DNA of 9,579 nt from UBA4717 sp002404395 (GTDB lineage Bacteria > Bacillota > Clostridia > Oscillospirales > CAG-272). How positions within the stretch are numbered: position 1 is the stretch's first letter; each line of letters opens with the position of its first letter. Below are positions 1 to 5,874 of this stretch, one piece after another. The translations under genes and the position numbers were made by a program. Location of the stretch: contig CALFNW010000126.1 of the NCBI GenBank assembly GCA_937902275.1, forward strand, positions 1 to 9,579. Reading direction: 5' to 3'. Below the pieces are notes generated by a model. That model was not told the origin of the DNA, made no database searches, and worked only from the letters and a program-made list of their open reading frames with translations.

Positions 1-84
1 TCCTTTCGTCACTCTTTTTTTATTCTCTGTAACACATCTATTGTAATCCTACATTATGAGACGAACAATTCTGACGGTTTTGTA
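1..84. other. Upstream non-coding region
   Basis: AT-rich stretch before the operon promoter, with no credible coding sequence on either strand. A run of seven T at about 14-20 could be the tail of a terminator whose hairpin lies left of the window, but no hairpin is visible. At 62-69 the sequence CGAACAAT matches the core of the Gram-positive PurBox (CGAACWWT), the site bound by PurR in Bacillus and Lactococcus; the outer PurBox positions match poorly and I see no second inverted copy. Nothing else is recognised here. Confidence 0.5.
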
Positions 85-113
85 TTGACAAAGCAGGCAA
101 ACTATGGTATACT
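85..113 (+). promoter_or_regulatory. Sigma-A type promoter of the pur operon
   Basis: A perfect -35 box TTGACA at 85-90 is separated by exactly 17 bases from TATACT at 108-113, one mismatch from the TATAAT consensus. Transcription would start near 119-121, so the transcript begins almost exactly at the riboswitch P1 stem (122). This is the only strong promoter seen upstream of purE. Its near-consensus quality suggests that control is mainly after initiation, by the riboswitch terminator, although a PurBox-like core lies about 15 bases upstream of the -35. Confidence 0.88.
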
Positions 114-121
114 TAAATCAA

Positions 122-194
122 GCTTTTTGTGACTGGCGGAATTGCAGAGTTTACTGCATGGAGCAAAAAGCAAGAATTGCCGACCGCCTGGGCA
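122..194 (+). promoter_or_regulatory. ZTP (ZMP) riboswitch aptamer, pfl RNA motif
   Basis: What is seen: P1 is a perfect 8-bp helix, GCTTTTTG (122-129) with CAAAAAGC (164-171). Inside it lie GACTGGCG (131-138), a P2 helix TGCAG (143-147) with CTGCA (154-158), and GGAGCAA (160-166). After a short linker, a P3 hairpin TGCC (178-181) with GGCA (191-194) presents the loop containing CCGCCTG. GGCGG (135-139) can form a pseudoknot with CCGCC (184-188). These conserved blocks and their order are those of the pfl motif, which binds the AICAR derivatives ZMP and ZTP and reports a shortage of 10-formyl-tetrahydrofolate. The RNA sits directly upstream of purE, whose operon also encodes the enzyme that consumes ZMP. 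Overlap of P3 with the terminator arm indicates an ON switch: bound ligand should hold P3 and allow read-through. Confidence 0.93.
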
Positions 195-235
195 CAGTTT
201 CGACACGTATGTCCTAACTGCGCCTTTTTTGTTTT
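191..235 (+). terminator. Riboswitch-controlled intrinsic terminator
   Basis: GGCACAGTT (191-199) pairs with AACTGCGCC (216-224) with a single A-C mismatch. Above an internal TC/CT loop a second helix forms between GACA (202-205) and TGTC (210-213) with a CGTA loop. Six T follow at once (225-230), then G and four more T. The first four bases of the 5' arm are the 3' strand of riboswitch P3, so the two structures exclude each other. Without ligand the operon should be terminated 15-20 bases before purE. The purE ribosome binding site starts right after the T tract. Confidence 0.9.
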
Positions 236-250
236 GAAAGGAGATGCAAA

Positions 251-739
251 ATGAAAAAAGTCGGTATTGTCATGGGAAGTGTCAGCGACCTGCCCGTAGT
301 GCAAAAAGCCGTTGATGTCCTCAATGAGTTTGAAGTGCCGTATGAGGTCCACGTTTACTCTGCGCACAGAACTCCTGCAGAGGCGGGAAGCTTTGCAAGC
401 ACTGCAGAAAACAACGGCTTCGGTGTAATTATTGCCGCAGCAGGTATGGCGGCGCACCTTGCCGGAGCACTTGCGGCTCAGACGACTCTGCCTGTAATAG
501 GGATACCTTGCAGGTCCAATACGCTCGACGGCATTGACGCTTTGCTGTCAACTGTGCAGATGCCCACCGGTGTTCCGGTAGCAACTGTGGCGATTGACGC
601 AGGAGCCAATGCCGCTTTACTTTCCATTCAGATCCTCTCTCTTTGCTCTCCGTCACTTTCGGAGAAGCTCAAAGCAAAGAGAAGAGCGGACGCCGAGGGC
701 GTGCTTGCAAAAGACGCCGAGATCGCATCGAAAATGTGA
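251..739 (+). CDS. purE: PurE, N5-carboxyaminoimidazole ribonucleotide mutase / AIR carboxylase
   Basis: This enzyme makes 4-carboxy-AIR (CAIR) in the cytoplasm, normally as an octamer. The 162-residue length is typical. Visible signatures are the N-terminal GSVSD phosphate-binding stretch (residues 9-13, usually GSxSD), SAHRTP (37-42) with His39 as the likely catalytic histidine, a small-residue stretch AAAGMAAHLAGALAAQ (62-77) and LSTVQMPTGVPVATVAI (99-115). The SAHRTP and AAHLAG forms point to class I, which in other bacteria uses N5-CAIR made by PurK; the class II (CO2-using) signature SAHKT is not seen. No purK occurs in the window. The start ATG has AAAGGAGA (237-244) six bases upstream and is the first gene after the riboswitch terminator. 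A 25-base gap containing another AAAAGGAG leads to purC. Confidence 0.96.
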   Translation: MKKVGIVMGSVSDLPVVQKAVDVLNEFEVPYEVHVYSAHRTPAEAGSFASTAENNGFGVIIAAAGMAAHLAGALAAQTTLPVIGIPCRSNTLDGIDALLSTVQMPTGVPVATVAIDAGANAALLSIQILSLCSPSLSEKLKAKRRADAEGVLAKDAEIASKM

Positions 740-764
740 GTTGCACTAAAAGGAGAAACAAAAC

Positions 765-1454
765 ATGAAACTCGTTTACACCGGAAAAACCAAAAACGTA
801 TATGAACTCGAAAATGGTAACTATTTGCTAAAATTCAAAGATGATTGCACCGGGAAAGACGGTGTTTTCGATCCGGGTGAGAACTCTGTCGGTCTTACGA
901 TCGACGGTGTGGGTGATGTCAATCTTCGTATGTCTGTTTACTTCTTTGAAAAAATCAATGCGGCAGGCATCAAGACGCACTATGTAAGCGCAAATCTTGC
1001 AGATACTACAATGGAAGTAATACCGGGAAAGGTATTCGGGCACGGACTTGAAGTGATCTGCCGCTATAAGGCGGTCGGAAGCTTTATACGCAGATACGGT
1101 GAATACATAGAGGAAGGCGCCGATCTGCCCGCATACGTGGAAATGACCTTTAAGAATGATGCAAAGGGCGACCCGCTCGTTACCGAAGATGCGCTTGCGG
1201 CGCTCGGGATCATGAGTGAGACGCAATATGATGAGATCAAGCGTATGACCCGCGATATCACTAAGATCGTTGCCGATGATCTTGCGGACAAGGGGCTTGC
1301 TCTTTATGATATAAAGTTTGAATTCGGATATGACCGAAACGGAAATGTAATGTTGATCGATGAGATCGCTTCCGGTAATATGCGTGTATACAAGGATGGG
1401 AAATATATTGACCCGATGACGCTGTCAAAGCTTTTCTTTGCCGCAAATAACTGA
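765..1454 (+). CDS. purC: PurC, SAICAR synthetase (divergent subtype)
   Basis: The protein joins CAIR with aspartate using ATP to give SAICAR. It has 229 residues, close to the usual 230-240. The family's N-terminal ATP-loop motif is present as YTGKTKNVYE (5-14), followed by FKDDCTGKDG (24-33, aligning with DDATA or NDTSAGDG in ordinary PurC), the substrate-site stretch ICRYKAVGSFIRRYG (98-112), GDPLVTED (135-142) and LIDEIASG (197-204). Two details are unusual: the ordinary DE-SPD-x-x-R signature near the C terminus is here DEIASGNMR, and about 15 residues after GKDG do not resemble the classic family. I recall similar forms in gut clostridia, so this looks like a subtype rather than a damaged gene. 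The ATG at 765 has AAAAGGAG (748-755) nine bases upstream. The stop lies nine bases before purF. Confidence 0.93.
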   Translation: MKLVYTGKTKNVYELENGNYLLKFKDDCTGKDGVFDPGENSVGLTIDGVGDVNLRMSVYFFEKINAAGIKTHYVSANLADTTMEVIPGKVFGHGLEVICRYKAVGSFIRRYGEYIEEGADLPAYVEMTFKNDAKGDPLVTEDALAALGIMSETQYDEIKRMTRDITKIVADDLADKGLALYDIKFEFGYDRNGNVMLIDEIASGNMRVYKDGKYIDPMTLSKLFFAANN

Positions 1455-1463
1455 GGTGCGCAC

Positions 1464-2900
1464 ATGGGCGGTTTCTTTGGTGTAGTCGGGACGGAAAATG
1501 TTATGCCCGACGTCTTCTTCGGAACAGACTACCACTCTCATCTCGGTACCAAAAGTGCCGGTATTGCCGCGTTTTCGGATGAGCATGGATTACAACGCAA
1601 AATTCATAATATAAATAATGCGCCGTTCAGGACGCAGTTTGCCGGAATTTTAGAGCAGATGTCCGGCACGGCGGCGCTCGGCGTTATCAACGACACCGAT
1701 CCGCAACCGTTGATGATCCAATCGGCACTCGGCAGATATGCGATCGCGTTTGTAGGCGTAATTAACAACGCCCGTCAGTTGGTTGACGATTATGTTAATG
1801 AATATGCGGGTCAGCTGACGGCAATGTCCGGCGGCAGTGTGAATACTACAGAGCTTGTCGCGGCATACATAAACCGCAAGCCGACGCTGACGGAGGGTAT
1901 AAAATACGCGCAGTCGGTCATAGACGGGACCGCGCTTATCGTTCTGCTGACCGAGAGCGGCAGTATCATTGCCGCACGCGACAAATGCGGACGGCTTCCC
2001 GTTCACGTCGGTCGCGCCGAGCGCGGATATTGCGTCTCGTTTGAACATTTTGCGTATGAAAAGCTCGGCTATGAAAGCGTATACGAGCTGATGCCCGCTG
2101 AAATTGCGGAGATCCGCTCCGACGGAATCAAGGTGCTTGCAGAGGGCCGCGACGAAATGCGCATATGTTCTTTTCTTTGGTCTTACTACGGTTTTCCCAC
2201 TTCAACCTATGAGGGAATCAATGTGGAGACCATGCGTTATCGTAACGGGGAGATAATGGCGGAAAACGAAATTACAAACGGAACGCTTCCTTCTGCCGAT
2301 TGTGCGGCGGGGGTCCCGGATTCGGGAACTCCGCACGCAATAGGCTATGCGAACCGCTCTCACATACCGTTTGCCCGCCCGTTTATCAAATATACGCCTA
2401 CGTGGCCGCGCAGTTTTATGCCGCAGAGCCAGAGCGAGCGTAACCGTATCGCCAAAATGAAGCAGATACCGGTTAAGGAGCTTATTCACGACAAGGAATT
2501 ACTTTTTATAGACGACTCGATCGTACGCGGAACTCAACTGCGTGAGACCGTTGAATTTCTGTACGAAAGCGGGGCTAAAGCCGTGCATATGCGCTCGGCT
2601 TGTCCGCCCATCATGTTCGGCTGTAAGTTCTTGAATTTTTCCCGTTCGACGGGAGAATCGGAGCTTCTGACGCGCAGTATAATCATGGAGCTTGAAGGGA
2701 AAGAAGGTCTCAGGCATATTGACGAGTACAGCGACGGCGGCACCGAGCGCGGCAAAAAGCTGAGGGCGGCAATTTGCGAAAAACTGCATCTGGCGTCCAT
2801 AGAGTTTCAGACGCTTGAGGGCTTGCAAAAAGCGATCGGCTTGCCTGCCTGCAAGCTGTGTACCTATTGTTGGAACGGAAAGGACAATGAAAATGATTGA
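1464..2900 (+). CDS. purF: PurF-like amidophosphoribosyltransferase with degenerate glutaminase domain
   Basis: By homology this is the first pathway enzyme, making 5-phosphoribosylamine from PRPP. The C-terminal half fits: CSFLWSYYGFPTSTYEGINV (235-254), GVPDSGTPHAIGYA (283-296), the PRPP-binding motif LLFIDDSIVRGT (346-357), and cysteines 235, 387, 463 and 466, which align with the four [4Fe-4S] ligands of Bacillus subtilis PurF. The N-terminal half keeps the class II glutaminase outline (VFFGTDYHSHLGTKSAGI, 17-34; NTTELVAAYI, 127-136) but not its chemistry. The nucleophilic cysteine is replaced by glycine, since the protein begins MGGFFGVVG and its first cysteine is residue 175. The Arg-Tyr of HVRYAT is replaced by ASN-Asp (LGVINDTD, 72-79), and the Asn-Gly oxyanion pair of HNGN by Val-Ile (98-101). 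The purC stop is in the same frame nine bases upstream, so no longer start can restore a cysteine. GAGGTGC precedes the ATG. It may use ammonia or a partner glutaminase. An ordinary PurF elsewhere in the genome is possible. Confidence 0.88.
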   Translation: MGGFFGVVGTENVMPDVFFGTDYHSHLGTKSAGIAAFSDEHGLQRKIHNINNAPFRTQFAGILEQMSGTAALGVINDTDPQPLMIQSALGRYAIAFVGVINNARQLVDDYVNEYAGQLTAMSGGSVNTTELVAAYINRKPTLTEGIKYAQSVIDGTALIVLLTESGSIIAARDKCGRLPVHVGRAERGYCVSFEHFAYEKLGYESVYELMPAEIAEIRSDGIKVLAEGRDEMRICSFLWSYYGFPTSTYEGINVETMRYRNGEIMAENEITNGTLPSADCAAGVPDSGTPHAIGYANRSHIPFARPFIKYTPTWPRSFMPQSQSERNRIAKMKQIPVKELIHDKELLFIDDSIVRGTQLRETVEFLYESGAKAVHMRSACPPIMFGCKFLNFSRSTGESELLTRSIIMELEGKEGLRHIDEYSDGGTERGKKLRAAICEKLHLASIEFQTLEGLQKAIGLPACKLCTYCWNGKDNEND

Positions 2901-3936
2901 AAATTCCAAATCCGAAGCGTATGCCGCGGCCGGAGTGGATATCACTGCCGGATACCGCGCCGTTGAATTGATGAAAAAGCATATCGCCGCTACCGCGACG
3001 CCGGGAGTCTGCTCCGACATCGGCGGATTCGGGGGGCTGTTTGCGCTTGATCTTGCCGGTATGACACATCCGATACTTGTCAGCGGAACAGACGGTGTCG
3101 GTACAAAGCTGAAGCTAGCATTTCTGATGGACCGTCATGATACGATCGGTATCGACTGCGTGGCTATGTGCGTCAACGACATTATCTGCTGCGGGGCAAA
3201 GCCGCTTTTTTTCCTTGATTATATTGCCTGCGGTAGAAACATACCCGAGCGTATTGCCGAAATAGTTTCGGGTGTCTGCAACGGGTGCGTTCAGTCGGGG
3301 GCGGCGCTTATCGGCGGCGAGACTGCTGAAATGCCCGGGTTCTATTCCGAAAATGAATATGACCTCGCGGGGTACTGTACGGGGATCGTTGACCGCGACA
3401 AAATAATTGATAATACAAAAATGCAGCCCGGCGACGTTATTATCGCACTCCCGTCAAGCGGAGTTCACTCAAACGGTTTTTCATTGGTTCGCAAGGTTTT
3501 TGACATTGAGCATTGCGAGCTTAGTGCGCCTGTGGCGGAGCTTGGCGGCCAATCGCTCGGCGAAACGCTGCTGACACCCACGAAAATTTATGTTAAGCCT
3601 GTAAATGCGCTGCTTGAGAGGGTTGAGGTCAGAGGGATCTCACACATTACCGGCGGTGGTTTTTACGAGAATATACCGCGCAGTATTCCTGAGGGGCTTT
3701 GTGCCGTGATCGACAGAAGTGCGGTGCGGGTGCTTCCGATATTTGAGTTGATCTCAAAGACAGGCGGCATTGATGAGCGCGATATGTTCAATACTTTCAA
3801 TATGGGAGTCGGAATGAGCATAGTAGTGCCTCAAGAGCAAGCCGAGAGCGCACTGTCAATCCTGCGCGAAAACGGCGAGGACGCATATCTGCTCGGCAGG
3901 ATCGAACGCGCAAAAGAGCGGATAAGAATATGCTGA
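2893..3936 (+). CDS. purM: PurM, AIR synthetase (FGAM cyclo-ligase)
   Basis: The enzyme closes the imidazole ring of FGAM with ATP to give AIR and works as a cytoplasmic dimer. From this start it has 347 residues, the normal size. Family signatures in order are GVDITAGYRAVELMKKH (14-30), LVSGTDGVGTKLKLAF (62-77), AMCVNDIICCGAKPLFFLDY (91-110), ALIGGETAEMPGFY (138-151), and further along SSGVHSNGFSLVRK and ITGGGFYENIPR. The start is a choice between ATG 2887 and ATG 2893, both in frame. AAAGGA (2879-2884) is two bases from the first and eight from the second, so I prefer 2893. Either start overlaps the end of purF (8 or 14 bases), implying translational coupling. Its own stop overlaps the next ATG by seven bases. 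Confidence 0.95.
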   Translation: MIENSKSEAYAAAGVDITAGYRAVELMKKHIAATATPGVCSDIGGFGGLFALDLAGMTHPILVSGTDGVGTKLKLAFLMDRHDTIGIDCVAMCVNDIICCGAKPLFFLDYIACGRNIPERIAEIVSGVCNGCVQSGAALIGGETAEMPGFYSENEYDLAGYCTGIVDRDKIIDNTKMQPGDVIIALPSSGVHSNGFSLVRKVFDIEHCELSAPVAELGGQSLGETLLTPTKIYVKPVNALLERVEVRGISHITGGGFYENIPRSIPEGLCAVIDRSAVRVLPIFELISKTGGIDERDMFNTFNMGVGMSIVVPQEQAESALSILRENGEDAYLLGRIERAKERIRIC

Positions 3937-4547
3937 AAACGCTGACAGAGAGTATTGCCGCCGGATTTTTGATCGCCATCGGCGGCTGTGCGGCACTTGC
4001 CTGCGAGAACAAATATGTCGGAGCGCTGTTATTTTCGGTTGCGCTTTTATGCATTTGTTATATGGGATATTACCTGTATACCGGAAAGATCGGATATCTT
4101 GCCTCGGAGCTTAAGCTTCGCAATGTTGTCTGTCTGAGCATCGGACTTATCGGTAATCTGCTTACCGTTTTTTCGCTCGGTTTTTTGATCCGTACATTTA
4201 TTCCGAAGCTCGGAGTCGTTTCGGAGGCAAACTCCGCTTTAAAACTGTCGCAGAGCTTTTCCGAAACGCTCGTGCGCGCATTTTTCTGCGGGATATTGAT
4301 GTACCTTGCCGTACATATTTTCAAAGAAAAACAAACTCCCATCGGAATTGTTTTTTGCGTTCCGGTATTTATCCTCAGCGGGTTTGAGCATTCGATCGCC
4401 GATATGTTTTATTTCGGAGCCGCCGGGTTTGGGGGCTTTGATGTATTATTGTTTGAAACGGCGGCTGTTCTCGGAAATTCGCTCGGGAGCCTGCTGTTAC
4501 CCTTATTGATGAAAGTGAGCGTTGGAAATGAAAAAAACGCAGGCTGA
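3930..4547 (+). CDS. FNT-family (formate/nitrite transporter) membrane channel
   Basis: This is a 205-residue very hydrophobic protein with six likely membrane segments, roughly 6-25, 30-50, 65-89, 113-131, 137-158 and 166-194. FNT features line up with E. coli FocA: AAGFLIAIGG (10-19) in helix 1, LFSVALLCICYMGYYLYTG (34-52) in helix 2, LVRAFFCGILMYLAVHIF (114-131) in helix 4, FILSGFEHSIADMF (147-160) in helix 5, and VLGNSLGSLL (180-189) in helix 6. His154 in GFEHSIADMF corresponds to the pore histidine (His209 of FocA) and Phe147 to its constriction phenylalanine. It is shorter than usual (about 250-290) because termini and loops are trimmed. FNT pentamers carry formate, nitrite or hydrosulfide across the inner membrane; which one is not readable here. 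The gene overlaps purM by 7 bases and purN by 20, so it is an integral operon member. Formate is the plausible substrate, because PurN and the AICAR transformylase need 10-formyl-THF. Confidence 0.85.
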   Translation: MLKTLTESIAAGFLIAIGGCAALACENKYVGALLFSVALLCICYMGYYLYTGKIGYLASELKLRNVVCLSIGLIGNLLTVFSLGFLIRTFIPKLGVVSEANSALKLSQSFSETLVRAFFCGILMYLAVHIFKEKQTPIGIVFCVPVFILSGFEHSIADMFYFGAAGFGGFDVLLFETAAVLGNSLGSLLLPLLMKVSVGNEKNAG

Positions 4548-5145
4548 TATCGCCGTACTTGTCTCGGGCGGAGGCACGAATCTTCAGGCGCTTATTGACG
4601 CACAAAATTCGGGTGTTCTGCACAGCGGACACATTCGTCTTGTAATTTCGGATAAAGCGGATGCTTATGCGTTGACACGCGCAGAAAACGCCGGGATCGA
4701 GACTGCGGTCGTCTCCAAAAACGAATACGGCAGAGACGGGATGGAAGCGCAGATCCTTAAATTACTGAAAGAGCACAGGATCGATCTGATAGTTCTTGCC
4801 GGTTTTATGTGTATTCTCAGCGCAGATTTTACAAGGCGGTATGATCACAGAATAATCAATGTTCATCCTTCTCTGATTCCCTCATTCTGCGGAGAAGGTT
4901 TCTACGGTCTGCGGGTTCACCGAGCCGCGCTTGAAAAAGGTGTGAAGGTCACGGGAGCGACCGTTCATTTTGTCAACGAGGTTCCCGACGGCGGAGAGAT
5001 AATAATGCAAAAAGCGGTCAGTGTGTGCCATAATGATACCCCGGAAAGCTTACAGCGGCGTGTAATGCGCCTTGCTGAGTGGAGGATCCTGCCTGTCGCG
5101 ACAGAACAGGTTTCGGCAAAGCTTATCAAACAGAGAGAGGAATAA
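4528..5145 (+). CDS. purN: PurN, GAR transformylase (10-formyl-THF dependent)
   Basis: It transfers a formyl group from 10-formyl-tetrahydrofolate to GAR, giving formyl-GAR. The 205 residues match the family. The N-terminal phosphate-binding loop reads VLVSGGGTNLQALID (10-24). The catalytic trio is Asn111 and His113 in INVHPSLIPSF (110-120) and Asp154 in VHFVNEVPDGGEII (146-159), equivalent to Asn106, His108 and Asp144 of E. coli. The FCGEGFYGLRVH insert after HPSLIP (120-131) is longer than the E. coli PGLHTH loop and resembles forms I recall from clostridia. A TTG at 4522 is also in frame, but the ATG at 4528 has a GTGAG-like site about eight bases upstream and gives the normal N terminus. 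The start lies inside the end of the FNT gene (20-base overlap). The stop is four bases before the next ATG (one base before an in-frame GTG). Confidence 0.95.
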   Translation: MKKTQADIAVLVSGGGTNLQALIDAQNSGVLHSGHIRLVISDKADAYALTRAENAGIETAVVSKNEYGRDGMEAQILKLLKEHRIDLIVLAGFMCILSADFTRRYDHRIINVHPSLIPSFCGEGFYGLRVHRAALEKGVKVTGATVHFVNEVPDGGEIIMQKAVSVCHNDTPESLQRRVMRLAEWRILPVATEQVSAKLIKQREE

Positions 5146-5149
5146 CGTG

Positions 5150-5866
5150 ATGAATACTTATAAGATCCATGATATAGCCGAGTTGATACGCGATAACAGC
5201 TATGTCGGACGCGGAATCGTGATCGGCAAATCGGTTTCCGGAAGAGCCGTTTATGCTTACTTTATTATGGGCAGAAGCGCAAACAGCCGCAACCGTGTTT
5301 TTGCAAAACGGGACGGGGTGCTGTATACCGAACCGTACGACGCTTCAAAGGTTGAGGACCCGAGTCTGATAATCTATGCCGCCGTGCGTAAATATGAAAA
5401 TAAGCTGATCGTGACCAACGGCGATCAGACCGACACGATCTTCGACGGGCTTCAAAACGGCAAGGATTTCAAAGACGCACTCGACTCCCGCAGGTTTGAG
5501 CCGGATTTTCCGAATCTGACTCCGCGTATCAGCGGAATGCTGACTTTTTCCGATAATGGCTTTTCGTATGAAATGAGTATCCTAAAAAGTGCGGACAGCG
5601 AGGGCAGCGCCTGCAGCCGTTATACCTTTTCGTATGAGCCGCTTCCCGGGCTCGGACACTTTATACATACCTACGTATGCGACGGAGATCCGCTGCCAAC
5701 ATTTAAAGGAGAGCCTGAGCGCGTGGAGATCTGTGATGATATAGACGAATTTACGGACAAGCTTTGGAATTCGCTTGACTCGGACAATCGTATTTCTTTG
5801 TATGTCAGTTATATCGAACCTGCTACCGGCAAGGAAGAAAGCCGACTGATCAACAGAAACAAGTGA
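5150..5866 (+). CDS. purO: PurO-like IMP cyclohydrolase
   Basis: This protein of 238 residues should close FAICAR to IMP, the last step of the pathway. It is not related to the cyclohydrolase half of PurH; it resembles archaeal PurO (IMP_cyclohyd family). Supporting stretches are YVGRGIVIGKSVSGRAVYAY (18-37) followed by FIMGRSANSRNR (38-49), like the PurO YxGR...YRVSSRSFPNR start, then VTNGDQTD (88-95) and FPNLTPRISG (120-129), equivalent to ANG and DDYxTPRI in archaeal proteins. The C-terminal 60 residues extend past the roughly 200-residue archaeal form. ATG 5150 is nine bases from GAGAGG and an in-frame GTG at 5147 is six bases away, so the true start could be one codon earlier. Placement immediately before the transformylase, the preceding enzyme of the pathway, supports the assignment strongly. 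I keep the symbol purO by analogy. Confidence 0.85.
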   Translation: MNTYKIHDIAELIRDNSYVGRGIVIGKSVSGRAVYAYFIMGRSANSRNRVFAKRDGVLYTEPYDASKVEDPSLIIYAAVRKYENKLIVTNGDQTDTIFDGLQNGKDFKDALDSRRFEPDFPNLTPRISGMLTFSDNGFSYEMSILKSADSEGSACSRYTFSYEPLPGLGHFIHTYVCDGDPLPTFKGEPERVEICDDIDEFTDKLWNSLDSDNRISLYVSYIEPATGKEESRLINRNK

Positions 5867-5874
5867 GGGCAATA

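Noticed and set aside
122..194. Guanine/adenine or preQ1 riboswitch in the purE leader
   Set aside because: The three-way junction of purine riboswitches with its paired loops is not present, and the GACUGGCG and CCGCCUGGGCA blocks specifically match the ZTP motif.
113..457. 114-codon reading frame on the minus strand across the leader and purE
   Set aside because: It covers the promoter, riboswitch and start of purE on the opposite strand, has no recognisable domain and low-complexity arginine/cysteine content typical of an antisense shadow.
1464..1466. Possible wrong start hiding a catalytic cysteine in PurF
   Set aside because: The purC TGA at 1452-1454 is in the same frame and only Gly-Ala-His codons intervene, so an upstream extension is impossible and no cysteine lies in the first 174 residues.
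2815..2892. Longer PurM starting inside purF at 2815
   Set aside because: The extra residues encode no part of PurM, overlap the cysteine-rich PurF tail in another frame, and lack a ribosome site; ATG 2887 or 2893 gives the family N terminus.
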